Origin: Anaerolineae bacterium
Lineage (GTDB): Bacteria > Chloroflexota > Anaerolineae > Promineifilales > Promineifilaceae
DNA: 64,000 nucleotides
NCBI GenBank assembly: GCA_023954475.1
Contig: JAMLHW010000003.1
Span: 491,773-555,772 of the forward strand
Direction of reading: 5' to 3'
Part shown: positions 10,040 to 20,508 of the stretch, piece by piece
Numbering within the stretch: the first letter of the stretch is position 1
Layout: every line of letters starts with the position of its first letter
Position numbers and translations under genes: made by a program
Notes under the pieces: model-generated
What the model was told of the DNA's origin: nothing
The model's input: only the letters and a program-made list of their open reading frames with translations
Database searches by the model: none

Positions 10040-11251
10040 TTACCGCGCTGCCGTGACAGATTGTTCGCGTCCGATAATCACCACCGGTTCACCGCTGACA
10101 CGCGTGAGAAAGAGGATGCGTTCCCGTTCGCCACGCAAGCGCAATTGGCGCTGCAGGGTGTCCGTGTCGAGCGGCGAACCGCGCTTCTTGATCGTGACTC
10201 GGCCGATGTTGTGTTCACGTAAATAACGGCGCAGGCGTTTGAGTTGAAAAGGAAACCAATCGTCAACGACGAACGACCGCGCAAACGGTGTCTCTATCGG
10301 CCGATCGGATGTCAGATAGGCGACCGTCGCATCAATTTGGGTCGCGTTGAGTTGCGCGGCCAGCGTTTGGACGAGGTGGGCGCGGATGACAGCGCCGTCC
10401 GGTTCGACCAGCCACGCACGCGGTTGTGTAACCGCGACAGCCGCGTCCGGCTGTTCGACAAGCGTCGCCATTTGATCGATTGCGTACCCGGATGTCGTGA
10501 GCAAGGTGGCTCGACGCCTTTCTCCGGAGTGCAGGCCGCCAAACCACAGCACCGCTTCGCGCAGGTCGCCGTCGACGGAGATGAATTCGGTTTCGGCCGA
10601 ACCGGGCAGTTCAGTGTAATCGACACCCGGACTGATTTTGACGCCGATGTGTGGCGTGATCGCCTGCCAGCGGTCGATGACGGCGAGTGGCGGACGGTAA
10701 TGCTGTACGCTGTAAATGCGCTTGCCGCGTTCGTCACGGCGTCCCGGATCGAAAAAAAGGGCATCGACGTCGGTCGGTGTTTGCTCGGTCACATCGGCGA
10801 CAACGCCGGTAAAGCGCGGCTCCTGCCCATAGACCGCGACATTGTGTTGCGCCATGGCGACATGCAGTGGATCGATGTCGTAGCCAATCACGTTGGCTAC
10901 CGCATTCAAACCGATCGCGTCACCGCCGATGCCGCAGCATAGATCGGCAACTTGCGTGGTGCCGAATTGTTGGTAGCGAGAAGCGCGATAGGCGGCGATC
11001 GGTTCGGCCGAACTCATCTCCAGCCCGTGCCGTGTGAAAAGCATCTGGTCGGCGCGACTAAACTTGGCAACGGCCTTTTGGCGCAGGAGCGCCGTTTCGA
11101 GTAGCGCATGGGTCTGTTCGGCCGAAAACTCCTGGCGCAGACGCGTTGCCCACGGCAACTGATTGTGCTGGTCGAGCGGTTGGGCTGCCAACTTAGCCAA
11201 CCAACGCCGGCCTTTTTCGCTGTTGAGAAAGTCGAGATCGCTTAGTTGCAT
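10040..11251 (-). CDS. Class I SAM-dependent methyltransferase with THUMP-like C-terminal domain
   Basis: A 403-residue protein. Residues about 90-250 form a Rossmann methyltransferase with motif I ADLCCGIGGDAIGL, an acidic VIGYDIDP and a catalytic-loop-like FFDPGRRD. The C-terminal part, with RRYLREHNIGRVTIKKRG, matches the THUMP-like domain that follows such methyltransferases. The target is unknown, probably RNA. The start ATG 11251 is preceded by AGGA at proper spacing; the upstream in-frame codons lack one. Confidence 0.8.
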   Translation of the reverse strand: MQLSDLDFLNSEKGRRWLAKLAAQPLDQHNQLPWATRLRQEFSAEQTHALLETALLRQKAVAKFSRADQMLFTRHGLEMSSAEPIAAYRASRYQQFGTTQVADLCCGIGGDAIGLNAVANVIGYDIDPLHVAMAQHNVAVYGQEPRFTGVVADVTEQTPTDVDALFFDPGRRDERGKRIYSVQHYRPPLAVIDRWQAITPHIGVKISPGVDYTELPGSAETEFISVDGDLREAVLWFGGLHSGERRRATLLTTSGYAIDQMATLVEQPDAAVAVTQPRAWLVEPDGAVIRAHLVQTLAAQLNATQIDATVAYLTSDRPIETPFARSFVVDDWFPFQLKRLRRYLREHNIGRVTIKKRGSPLDTDTLQRQLRLRGERERILFLTRVSGEPVVIIGREQSVTAAR

Positions 11252-11385
11252 GCAATTCCTGCTGATCGCAACACCCCAGGCCAATTATGCCCCGGTCCGA
11301 CCGATATAAAAAGCGATATAAATTGATTTTACTCTTGAATTCGGCCGAACAACACCTTAAACTGAACATAACACATATTGGAGCC

Positions 11386-14300
11386 ATGAATAAAGACAAA
11401 ACCTTTGGTGAAGTAGTAAAAGAACGACGAACTAGTCGTGACCTGACGCAGGCGGAATTAGCACGCCGGGTCGGATGCGCCACTATTACCGTGCGCAAAA
11501 TTGAGTCTGACTCAATGCGGCCCTCACTGCAAATTGCTGAACGCCTGGCCATGTCACTTGGCGTACCGGTCAGTGAGCGGGACATATTTGTGCGCCTGGC
11601 TCGTTCATCCTCTACTTCGCCTCAACAGCCCTCTCCACTGCCGACTCCCCGGCCTTTGCTGGAGGAAATAGGCGACGAAGATCTAAGTGGTCGCGCAATA
11701 CGTGGTTATCAGTTGGCTGAGAAAATTGGTGCAGGCGGGTATGGCGCAGTCTACCGCGCTGTCCAACCGTTCGTAGAGCGGGATGTTGCGATCAAGATCA
11801 TTTTGCCTCAGTACGCCGATCAACCGGACTTCATTCGCCGGTTTGAGGCGGAAGCGCAAATGGTGGCGCGGCTCGAGCACCCGTTCATCGCACCACTGTA
11901 CGATTATTGGCGCGAGCCGAGTGTGGCCTATTTGGTCATGCGTTTGTTTCGCGGTGGCAGTTTACAGGACGTTTTGAAACAGGGCGCGATAAGCCCCGAA
12001 GTAGCGCTATCCTATTTTTATCAAATTGGCGTTGCTCTCGATGCCGCCCATCGTGCCGGAATCATTCATCGCGACATCAAACCGGCCAACATTTTGCTCG
12101 ATGATGATAACAATGCCTATCTGGCTGACTTTGGCATAGCCAAAGATCTCGGCAACCTGGATATGGACAATATCACAAGAGAAGGGATGATCCTGGGATC
12201 GCCCGCGTATCTGGCACCGGAGCAACTGCGCGGAGAGCGTGTGCGTCCACAAGCTGATATTTATTGTTTAGGTGTTGTGTTATATGAAATGTTGACAGGG
12301 CGTCAGCCGTTTTCGGGAGCCACACCTGTTGATTACATGCACCAGCAATTGCATCAACCACTTCCAACATTGAGCAATGGTGCCAGTGGCTTGCCCAAAT
12401 CATTGAATCTGGTGTTGCAACGTGCTACAGCAAAAAATCCCGAAAATCGTTATCCAGATGTGCCTTCAATGCTCGCTGATATTCAGCGAATATCCTGGCG
12501 CAGTGGGTTCTCAGGCATAATCACGCCACACAATATTGACGATGCTGACTGGAATTCTGTTGAAAACCCGTACAAGGGGCTGCGTTCATTCGTTGAATCA
12601 GACGCTGACACGTTTTTTGGTCGCGAAATGTTGGTGCATACGCTCTTGGGTCGGCTTGGTGAGAGCAACGACTTGAGTCGATTTTTGGCTATTGTCGGGC
12701 CCAGTGGCGGCGGCAAATCCTCTGTTGTTAGGGCGGGCTTGATTCCTGCATTGCGGCGTGGTGGTTTGCCCGGTTCTGAGAATTGGTTTGTAGAGGTGAT
12801 GATTCCAGGTTCGCAACCGCTGGAAGAGTTGGAAGCTGCGTTGTTGCGTATTGCTGTCAATCCGCCTTCAAGTTTGCTCACCCAACTTAGCACAGATGAA
12901 CGTGGTCTGCTGCGAGCGGTTAAACGCATTCTGCCTGCTGATCCTGCTGTCGAATTGGTGTTGGTCATTGATCAGTTTGAGGAACTGTTTACGCTGGTCA
13001 CGTCAGAATCAACTCGGACTCACTTCTTGAATAGTCTCATCACGGCCGTTCTCGATGAACGCAGCAGATTGCATGTTCTGGTTACGTTACGGGCTGATTT
13101 TACTGATCGCCCGTTGCAGTACGTTGATTTTGGTGAATTACTGCAAAAGCGCACAGAGTTCATACTGCCCTTGAGTTCGGATGAAATGGAGGCGGCAATT
13201 GCGCAGCCTGTATTGCGATTGGGTATGACATTGGAGCGTGGTTTGACAGCGGAGATTATCCGCGATGTGGGCGATGAACCGGGAACGCTACCCTTATTGC
13301 AGTATGCCTTGACTGAGTTGTTTGAGCAGCGCCAAGATGGTCGATTGACTCGTGCCGCTTATGCTGCGAGTGGTGGTGTTGTCGGTGCCCTGAGCCGACG
13401 CGCCGATGTGATTTATGCCAGCCTGGACCCCGTGGGGCAAGAAGCAGTGTGCCAGCTGTTTTTGCGCCTCGTCACTTTAGGCGAAGGGGTTGAAGACACG
13501 CGACGCCGCGTGTTGCGCTCCGAGTTGGGAGCAGTTTCTGCGGGAGCGTCTCTTGAGACGCTCCTACCAATTGATGAGGTGGTGGAAATGTATGGTCGTT
13601 TCCGCCTCCTCACTTTTGATCACGATCCGGCGACACGCGAGCCGACGGTTGAGGTGGCGCATGAAGCGTTGCTGCATAAATGGGCTCGATTGCGATCGTG
13701 GTTGGCTGAAAGCCGTGACGATATTCGGATGCAGCGCTTGTTGATGCTGGCGGTCGCAGAATGGGAATCGGCCGAAAGAGATCCGGGCTATTTGTTACAA
13801 GGGACACGTTTCGATCAGTTTGAAGCCTGGGCATCACAGTCCACTGCCGCCTTGACCACAGTGGAGCAGGAATTCCTCGACCTCAGCCGCCAGGCTTGTG
13901 AAGAAATGCAATCGGCCGAAGCAGCCCGCTTGCAACGCGAGATCAGGACAGCCCAGGCGCTGGCACAGGCAGAAGCCGAAAGAGCCGACGTGCAAAAAGA
14001 AATGTCCCAGCGATTGCGCAGACGTGCAACCGTTCTGACGGCAGCCCTGATAGGCACCGTGATACTTGTGCTCCTGTCGCTGTTCTTTGCCTATCGCGCC
14101 ACGCAAGAGCGTTTGACCGCGCAGCAACAAACAAATCTGGCTGTCTCTCGCGAGTTGGCCGCCGCATCCACCATTGCCCTGGATGCCGATCCTGAGCGCA
14201 GTATCTTGTTGGCGCTGGAAGCGCTGGATATAGCTCACTCTGTAGAAGCGGAGACCGCATTGCATCGCGCTTTAAAAACGTCACGCGTGATCAAGACGTT

Positions 14301-16218
14301 GCAAGGACATACAGATGGTGTCAACAGCGTGGCTTATCGGCCTGATGGTCTACAATTGGCGACCGGCAGTGAAGACGGAACGGTTAAGCTTTGGTCGGCC
14401 GAAGGAGCAATAGAGCGGACTCTGCAAGGACATGACGGTGGTGTGACTGCTGTCTTGTTTGACGGTGACGGCGACACACTGATCAGCACAGGTCGGGATG
14501 GACTCGTCAACGTGTGGGAACCTGACACAGGTGCGCAGTTACTTAGTTTCGACGCACACGAACGGGCAATCGTCTCCGCCGCACTCAGTGCAGACGGGCA
14601 TCGACTTGTGACAACCGGTCTTGATCGAAAAACCAATATCTGGCTCTTGCCCGATGATCCGGCTCTGTTCGAAGAGACGGATGTATGGCAGTTGCCTGCC
14701 GACAAGGCGATTGCAGTTGCCACCATCAGCCCTGATGGAACCAGAGTGGCAACAGGCAATGACGACATGACCCTGACTGTTTGGCAATTGCCCACAACCG
14801 AAGATGGTCAGATCGAAGAACTGTTCACCCTGGACGGTCATACCGGCCGGGTGACTGATCTCGCCTTTTCTCCTGATGGAGACCGGTTAGCGTCGACTAG
14901 TTGGGATGCAACCGCGCGCATATGGGATTTAACAGCCTCTGAACCTGCCAGGGCAGCGTTGATTTTGACCGGTCACACGGGCGTGGTGAGTGGTGTTGCT
15001 TTCAGTGCAGACGGGTCACGCCTCGCTACCAGCGGTCTCGACAGCAAGGCCAAGGTTTGGGATCTAGCAACAGGGTTGGAGTTGTTGAATCTGGTCGGCC
15101 ATGATGGCAGCGTGATGGATGTTGCCATCAGTGCTGATGGGCAGCAGTTAGCCACGGCAGGATCCGACTTCACTACGCGACTGTGGGATAGTTCACCCGT
15201 TGGCAACAGTAATTCGACTTTCGCCGAGCACGAAGGGCCTGTTTTTCGGCTCGATGTCAGTCCTGACGGTATGCAAGCCGCCAGCGCGAGTTGGGATGGC
15301 ACAGTTCGCGTCTGGGATACTGAAACACGGCAGGAAAGTTGGGCGCTTGCCGGACACAATGGACGTGTTTTAGGAGTCGATTTTCACCCTGATGGACGCC
15401 AGCTAGTCACCGCAGGAGAGGACGGCCAGGTCATTGTCTGGGATCTGGCGACCGGCAAAATCATTTGGTCGTTGGCCGTGCCGGGCGCAACAGGAAACCA
15501 GACTGTATTTGACGGTGCATTCGATGCGATCTTCAGTCCCGACGGCAAGCAATTGGCAATTGCCGATGCAGCCGGCAAGATTCATATGTGGGCGTGGCCG
15601 GTCGAGGCGGGTGATGAACGACAGCAGATTTTATTGGGTCACACGGACATGATTGAGACGATAGATTTCAGCCCGGACGGCACGATGCTGGCCAGTGTCA
15701 GTTGGGACAGAACCGCCAGATTATGGGATCTGGCGACTGGTGAGACGTTATACACGTTCACCGATCATGTTGGGCCCGTTGAAGGTGTCTCATTTAGCCC
15801 TGACGGTAAGCGACTGGCGACGAGCAGTGGCGATTCCACCGTCATGATCTGGTCTGTTGAGTCCGGTGAGCACTTGATGACCATTGCCGGCCACGCCAGC
15901 GGTATCCCGTCGGTAATTTTTGACCCGACAGGTACGTTTTTGGCGACAACGAGTTCTGATTCCAGTGCGATATTGTGGGACAGTCATTCCGGAGAGCGTG
16001 TATTGACACTGGCAGGAGATAGTGATGCCGTTCTGGATGCAGCATTTAGCCCGGATGGCCGCTATTTATTCGTGGCCGGTTTTGATACGCTCGTTACCCG
16101 TTACTTGCTCCCGCTGGATGAAGTAGAGGCGTTGGCGCAATCCCGTTTGACCCGAACCTGGACGGAAGTTGAATGCCGCACTTTGTTACATGAAGCAGTA
16201 TGTTCAACCGGCGATTAA
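11386..16218 (+). CDS. XRE - Ser/Thr kinase - nSTAND NTPase - TM - WD40 giant signalling protein
   Basis: A 1610-residue protein. Residues 1-70 are an XRE helix-turn-helix (TQAELARRVGCATITVRKIE). Residues about 105-365 form a complete Hanks-type kinase with IGAGGYGAVYRA, HRDIKPANILL (about 228) and DFGIAKD (about 248). An nSTAND NTPase follows with Walker A VGPSGGGKSS (about 436) and Walker B VLVIDQFEEL (about 526). A coiled, Ala/Glu-rich segment leads to one membrane helix at about 884-903. The rest is 14 WD40 repeats ending in VKLW, VNVW, TNIW and so on, enough for two seven-bladed propellers. The start ATG has GGAG 4 nt upstream. All kinase and P-loop residues appear intact. The role is unknown; STAND proteins are ligand-triggered switches, some in antiviral defence. 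Confidence 0.9.
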   Translation: MNKDKTFGEVVKERRTSRDLTQAELARRVGCATITVRKIESDSMRPSLQIAERLAMSLGVPVSERDIFVRLARSSSTSPQQPSPLPTPRPLLEEIGDEDLSGRAIRGYQLAEKIGAGGYGAVYRAVQPFVERDVAIKIILPQYADQPDFIRRFEAEAQMVARLEHPFIAPLYDYWREPSVAYLVMRLFRGGSLQDVLKQGAISPEVALSYFYQIGVALDAAHRAGIIHRDIKPANILLDDDNNAYLADFGIAKDLGNLDMDNITREGMILGSPAYLAPEQLRGERVRPQADIYCLGVVLYEMLTGRQPFSGATPVDYMHQQLHQPLPTLSNGASGLPKSLNLVLQRATAKNPENRYPDVPSMLADIQRISWRSGFSGIITPHNIDDADWNSVENPYKGLRSFVESDADTFFGREMLVHTLLGRLGESNDLSRFLAIVGPSGGGKSSVVRAGLIPALRRGGLPGSENWFVEVMIPGSQPLEELEAALLRIAVNPPSSLLTQLSTDERGLLRAVKRILPADPAVELVLVIDQFEELFTLVTSESTRTHFLNSLITAVLDERSRLHVLVTLRADFTDRPLQYVDFGELLQKRTEFILPLSSDEMEAAIAQPVLRLGMTLERGLTAEIIRDVGDEPGTLPLLQYALTELFEQRQDGRLTRAAYAASGGVVGALSRRADVIYASLDPVGQEAVCQLFLRLVTLGEGVEDTRRRVLRSELGAVSAGASLETLLPIDEVVEMYGRFRLLTFDHDPATREPTVEVAHEALLHKWARLRSWLAESRDDIRMQRLLMLAVAEWESAERDPGYLLQGTRFDQFEAWASQSTAALTTVEQEFLDLSRQACEEMQSAEAARLQREIRTAQALAQAEAERADVQKEMSQRLRRRATVLTAALIGTVILVLLSLFFAYRATQERLTAQQQTNLAVSRELAAASTIALDADPERSILLALEALDIAHSVEAETALHRALKTSRVIKTLQGHTDGVNSVAYRPDGLQLATGSEDGTVKLWSAEGAIERTLQGHDGGVTAVLFDGDGDTLISTGRDGLVNVWEPDTGAQLLSFDAHERAIVSAALSADGHRLVTTGLDRKTNIWLLPDDPALFEETDVWQLPADKAIAVATISPDGTRVATGNDDMTLTVWQLPTTEDGQIEELFTLDGHTGRVTDLAFSPDGDRLASTSWDATARIWDLTASEPARAALILTGHTGVVSGVAFSADGSRLATSGLDSKAKVWDLATGLELLNLVGHDGSVMDVAISADGQQLATAGSDFTTRLWDSSPVGNSNSTFAEHEGPVFRLDVSPDGMQAASASWDGTVRVWDTETRQESWALAGHNGRVLGVDFHPDGRQLVTAGEDGQVIVWDLATGKIIWSLAVPGATGNQTVFDGAFDAIFSPDGKQLAIADAAGKIHMWAWPVEAGDERQQILLGHTDMIETIDFSPDGTMLASVSWDRTARLWDLATGETLYTFTDHVGPVEGVSFSPDGKRLATSSGDSTVMIWSVESGEHLMTIAGHASGIPSVIFDPTGTFLATTSSDSSAILWDSHSGERVLTLAGDSDAVLDAAFSPDGRYLFVAGFDTLVTRYLLPLDEVEALAQSRLTRTWTEVECRTLLHEAVCSTGD

Positions 16219-16274
16219 TGTTGTCGGCAACGGATGCTTGAACCGTAACTTTTTGCTTGTTTGTATTTTGGCAG

Positions 16275-16380
16275 GTCAATAAACTACACTGTAACAGAAG
16301 TTGTCAGAAGCCTAGCTTTTGCTATGAGCAGCGTTTGCACCGGACGAAAAAGCTAGGCTTCTTTTGTTACAGAGTAATAA
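16275..16380. repeat. MITE-like hairpin repeat, family A copy 1
   Basis: An imperfect palindrome. Outer arms ACTGTAACAGAAG and CTTTTGTTAC flank a strong inner stem AGAAGCCTAGCTTTT / AAAAAGCTAGGCTTCT, with a loop GCTATGAGCAGCGTTTGCAC continuing CGGACG. The ends AATAAACTACACTGTAAC and GTTACAGAGTAATAA form imperfect terminal inverted repeats. Two further copies occur at 27057-27155 and 63036-63139. It is non-coding. Confidence 0.88.
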
Positions 16381-16602
16381 CGGGCCTGCCTGTGCCCCAA
16401 TACCCTCAATTATTACTTCCACAACCGATACAAAAAGCGATACTAAAGCGTTTATCTCTTGAAGTCGGTTCCCTTGTTTAGTAGACTGAAATTGACGTTG
16501 TCGAACAGTCTTTTGATAACTTCCGAACACTGCATTTTGAGACATTATCAGCTTGATAGTAAGCCGAATCGAGATGATTCGGCCGATTACAGGAACACTC
16601 AC

Positions 16603-16938
16603 ATGAACACGCCGGATACTGCATTTCGATTCAACGAAATAAGCCGACCGGACATCAAAGGGCAACTGGTTGTCGCTGATGGCTATGATCATCGAGTTGA
16701 TCAACTTGTCAGCGGCAGTCTGGAGATCATATTGAGTTTTGATGCTGCCGGCGATGAAGTAACACAAAAAGTCTATCTGCACGGGCGTTTTGGTTTACTT
16801 CCGACTTTAACGGGTACTTATGAGGTGAAGGTTATGTTGGTTGATCCGGAACCTGTCAAGAAGACTCAACGGCTACCCAAAATACGATCAACAGACTATC
16901 TCAATCAATGGCTATGGCATTACGATCACGGAGTTTAG
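16603..16938 (+). CDS. Hypothetical protein, full copy of a duplicated ORF
   Basis: A 111-residue protein of unknown family with AGGA 8 nt before ATG 16603. It ends in a distinctive tail, STDYLNQWLWHYDHGV, and contains FDAAGDEVTQKVYLHGRFG. The last 200 nt recur almost unchanged at 18530-18736. It ends one base before the PhoD-like gene, so the two are probably cotranscribed. No signal peptide or membrane segment is present, and the function is unknown. Confidence 0.6.
   Translation: MNTPDTAFRFNEISRPDIKGQLVVADGYDHRVDQLVSGSLEIILSFDAAGDEVTQKVYLHGRFGLLPTLTGTYEVKVMLVDPEPVKKTQRLPKIRSTDYLNQWLWHYDHGV
16731..16937 (+). repeat. Direct repeat, copy 1 (about 206 bp)
   Basis: This segment, starting at TTGAGTTTTGATGCTGCC, is nearly identical to 18530-18735. 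It differs by a one-base indel near the start and a few substitutions. The two copies bracket the PhoD-like phosphatase gene. Confidence 0.9.
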
Positions 16939-16939
16939 C

Positions 16940-18259
16940 ATGTTATCTACTAAAAAAGTGTTGCTGGTGAAATCGCTTCTGACAGCTTTTCTTCTTGTGT
17001 CAACGTTGTTGGTATTTAGTCACGCGGTGGCGACTGCTGAAAGATCCCAGGCATCGCTGACGCACGGACCGATTGTCGGTGGTGTTACGCACAATAGCGC
17101 AACCATTTGGCTCAGATTCTCTGCGGGTCCGTCTGATGTTGTCGTTCGCTATGGTACCGATCCTGAGATGATCCAATATTCTGAAATTGATGCAGTGGCA
17201 CCTAACAGGAAAGATCATATTGTCAAAATAGTCATTTCCGAATTGATAGCAGGAACAGACTATTATTTGCAAGTGTTAGTCGATGATGTGCCTCAATTGT
17301 CAGTACCAAACCAGTTCAGAACTGCACCGATGCCTGGCGATGACAATTCCCGTACGTTCTTGTTTTTGGCTGATTTTAAGCGAAGCGACGTTAACATCGC
17401 ATCGACAGAAGCATTATCTCATGCGATAGATGAAAACGCCGAACTGGTAGTTCTCATTGGTGACATTGATCACAGCAATCCGCATACATTTGTCGAACAC
17501 GGTGATATGTGGAAAGGAATAACTGAGCGCACCGGGGTCTATCATGCATTTGTCGACATCCTTGATCGCATGCCGGTCGCTTATACGATGGACGATCACG
17601 ACTATGGGGGTAATAACACAGACAAGACATTTCCTTGGAGAAGGGATGCTATCAATGCGTACCGATATTATTGGCCTACCTATGACCAAAGCGGCGCAGG
17701 TATATGGCAATCATTTGACTGGGGCAATGTAGAGTTTTTTCTGTTGGATTTGCGGTCGCAACGGAATCCCTATTTGATGCCTGACGGGCCTGATAAATCA
17801 ATGCTCGGACAGTCTCAAAAGCAATGGTTGTTTGATAGCTTATTGAGTTCATCGGCCGAATGGAAAATCATCATCACCTCTGTCATCTTTAATCGCGAAA
17901 CGGCCCCTGTGCGAACAGATGCCTGGCTTGGCTACCTAACAGAACGACAAGAAGTCGTAGATTTCCTGGATGATAATGGCATACAGGGTGTTGTTTTTGT
18001 GTCTGCTGATGCCCATGCTGGCGCGATTGACGATGGTACGAACAGTGATTTTCCTGAAATGCTGGTACCTAGTCCAACGCTCAATGAATGCGCAGGTAAC
18101 CATGAAAACAACTTAGGTGAGTGGAGTCATGGAACGTATGACAATTACCCTGCAGCATGCCGCGGATATGGTGTGATAACGGTATCAGGTGATTCACTGA
18201 ATATGCGAGTGATTGATGAATTTGGTTCGATTGTATTGACTTACACAATTTCACCTTGA
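16940..18259 (+). CDS. PhoD-like secreted metallophosphatase
   Basis: A 439-residue exported protein with a signal peptide (LLTAFLLVSTLLVFSHAVATA). Residues about 35-125 are a fibronectin-like N-terminal domain (SATIWLRFSAGPSDVVVRYG), followed by the PhoD metallophosphatase core with VVLIGDIDH, MPVAYTMDDHDYGGN and VFVSADAHAG, which carry the metal-binding Asp/His residues. Family knowledge: PhoD enzymes are Ca/Fe-dependent phosphodiesterases or alkaline phosphatases active outside the cell. The start ATG lies one base after the stop of the previous ORF. An internal TCGGCCGA is at 17852. Confidence 0.85.
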   Translation: MLSTKKVLLVKSLLTAFLLVSTLLVFSHAVATAERSQASLTHGPIVGGVTHNSATIWLRFSAGPSDVVVRYGTDPEMIQYSEIDAVAPNRKDHIVKIVISELIAGTDYYLQVLVDDVPQLSVPNQFRTAPMPGDDNSRTFLFLADFKRSDVNIASTEALSHAIDENAELVVLIGDIDHSNPHTFVEHGDMWKGITERTGVYHAFVDILDRMPVAYTMDDHDYGGNNTDKTFPWRRDAINAYRYYWPTYDQSGAGIWQSFDWGNVEFFLLDLRSQRNPYLMPDGPDKSMLGQSQKQWLFDSLLSSSAEWKIIITSVIFNRETAPVRTDAWLGYLTERQEVVDFLDDNGIQGVVFVSADAHAGAIDDGTNSDFPEMLVPSPTLNECAGNHENNLGEWSHGTYDNYPAACRGYGVITVSGDSLNMRVIDEFGSIVLTYTISP

Positions 18260-18496
18260 TCGTATGCTCAGTGTTTCTGGTGATAACCAATAGGATTGAA
18301 AACACTATGCGGCATGAGAAAATCTTGAATCGTTGCTGCCCTCACTCTCTCCACTCGTGGAGGGGCTTGTCTAAAAGAAGGGCTATTGTACGAGATTATC
18401 AACGAGAACCTTTACATACTGCATCTTGCATTAGCGGGGTCAATTGATTAGACATTGAGGCGCAGTCAATCGTCATCGATAACCAGGAAAATCGAG
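18260..18496. other. Intergenic region, no supported gene
   Basis: 237 bp between the PhoD-like gene and the truncated duplicate ORF. I see no clear promoter, hairpin with T-tract, or convincing coding frame. Confidence 0.4.
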
Positions 18497-18736
18497 ATGG
18501 CCAATCTGCACAGACAGGTCGGTCATCTTATTGAGTTTGATGCTGCCGGCGATGAAGTAACACAAAAAGTCTATCTGCACGGGCGTTTTGGTTTACTTCC
18601 GACTCACTCTGGTACTTATGAGGTGAAGGTTGTGTTGGTTGATCCGGAACCTGTCAAGAAGACTCAGCGGCTACCCAAAATACGATCAACAGACTATCTC
18701 AATCAATGGCTATGGCATTATGATCACGGCGTTTAA
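18497..18736 (+). pseudogene. 5'-truncated copy of the duplicated ORF
   Basis: A 79-codon frame whose last 66 residues nearly match the 111-residue protein ending at 16938, including KTQRLPKIRSTDYLNQWLWH. Its first residues (MANLHRQVGHLI) are unrelated to the other copy. It is read as a partial duplicate, although it could still be translated from ATG 18497. Confidence 0.65.
18530..18735 (+). repeat. Direct repeat, copy 2 (about 206 bp)
   Basis: Second copy of the segment at 16731-16937. The changes include CTCACT for TTAACG near 18605 and one fewer T in the opening TTGAGTTTGATG. Confidence 0.9.
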
Positions 18737-18926
18737 TGTCACATTACAACAGATCAAAAAGGTGAACGAGCAGGTTTTAATCCTGTCTTTGGTAGGTCGT
18801 CACGCGAACAGATAAACGGCCAAACATTCGGTCGCCGCAACCGGCAGCGCATGGCTTGGCCTGCACAATTTCAAATGGCTGTAACTGATATTGTTGGTTG
18901 GAACATTTTTTACGGAGGATACTCAA

Positions 18927-20370
18927 ATGCGTAAAGCACAAATTTTCATTCTGGTGGTTGTGGTTCCCAAAGGCGCGTTTTTGTGCCTGTTACAATGGCA
19001 GAAGTTATGTCGGCATGTTCGGTCAACAACGAAGTGATGGCCGAAGTGTTCGACAACCTGCAGGTAGCAGTGGACGCTGCTAATCCCGGTGATCTATTGA
19101 CAATTACCGGTATATGCATCGGTACGACTACGATTGACAAGGATCTTGTGCTTCAAGGCAACAGTGTGCTCCCGGAATTGGAGCAAGCTACACTGGATGG
19201 TGACCGGGCTGGCAGTGTGCTAAAAATCACTGATGCAGTAGCCTAATGTCGTAATAAATGGGCTTGTCGTCACAGGGGTGGGGGAAGCGGATTTATTGGT
19301 GGTATCAGGAATAGCGAAGCTAATGTTGCGATAAATACCTGACAGTCATGAACAATTTCTCAAGCAGGTCAGGCGGTGGCATTTACAGCTATGGCGGGAG
19401 TGTGACATTAAACAACTCGGTCGTTAGCACAGTTGCGAGATTTGCGGTAGTGGCATCCAAACGATGGTGGTAGCGCAATGGTGTTGAACGATACGACAAT
19501 CACCGGAAATTATGCTGAAGGTACTGGCGGAGGTATACGAAACGACGGCAAAATGCAACAATGGCGCGATAATTGTAAGCAATAATGTGATCGGCTCTTG
19601 CGGTGGTGGCATATTCAACGGTGGCAAAATGCAGATAAACGACGCGACAATTGCCAACAATAATGCCGCAAATGATGGTACTTACACCGGACGAGGCGGC
19701 GGCATATGCAATTACGGTTATTTAGTGATAGAGGACGCGACAATAACCGAAAACAGCGTTGAAGATCGGGGTGGTGGCATCCACAACATTGGCACAATAA
19801 GTCTAAATAATTCTGTGGTCAGCAATAATAGTGCTTCTTACAGCGGTGGTGGCATTTACAACCAAAACACAATGGAGATAAACGACACCACCATCACGAA
19901 CAATAGTGCCGTGGTACGGTGGTGGAATAAGTAGTTATGTTCAACATGGAATGGTCACGTTAAACAATTCTACGGTCAGTAACAATAGTGTTATTGGTGA
20001 TGAAGATTCTGCGGGCAACGGTGGCGGTATTTACAATTCTAGAAACAGAATGGTGTTGAGCAATACGACGGTAACTGGCAATAGTGCCACCGGTTCCGGT
20101 GGCGGTATATACAACTCTATTGCCTATAGCACAGGATCGATGACGATATATGACTCATTGGTTACTGATAATATTGCAGACAAGGGGGGCGGTATCTTCA
20201 ACTACAACAGTTCTGTGAGGATAAACGGCTCATCAGTCGCAAATAATACTGCAAGTAGCGAAGGCGGTGGTATCTACAATTCTGGTACGGTGCGTTTTAA
20301 TGCCACCTCAACCGTCAGTGGCAATTCAGAGCCGCAATGCGTCGGTGTGGTGTGCCCAATCGTGGAATAG
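18927..20370 (+). pseudogene. Degraded beta-helix surface protein, tandem copy A
   Basis: It begins with a good site (GGAGGATACTCAA-ATG) and MRKAQIFILVVVV, as copy B does, but the frame breaks within the signal peptide near 18970. Coding then continues in other frames (18983-19246, 19512-19934, 19906-20370). The pieces include AEVFDNLQVAVDAANPGDLL, several GGGIYN repeats and the shared end SGNSEPQCVGVVCPIVE. The intact family member would be an exported right-handed parallel beta-helix protein. At least three disruptions make it a pseudogene, unless the assembly is poor here. Confidence 0.8.
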
Positions 20371-20508
20371 CACACAGCAATTACCAACTGTCGCACATTG
20401 AGAAAGTAGCTGTTTCCAGATTTCGGAGCGGCGTGCGATGTCATCGTTTTGTAGCAACAGTATAGACGCTCTGTTGTGATCTAGGCTGTTGTCGTGGAGG
20501 ATAGTCCA

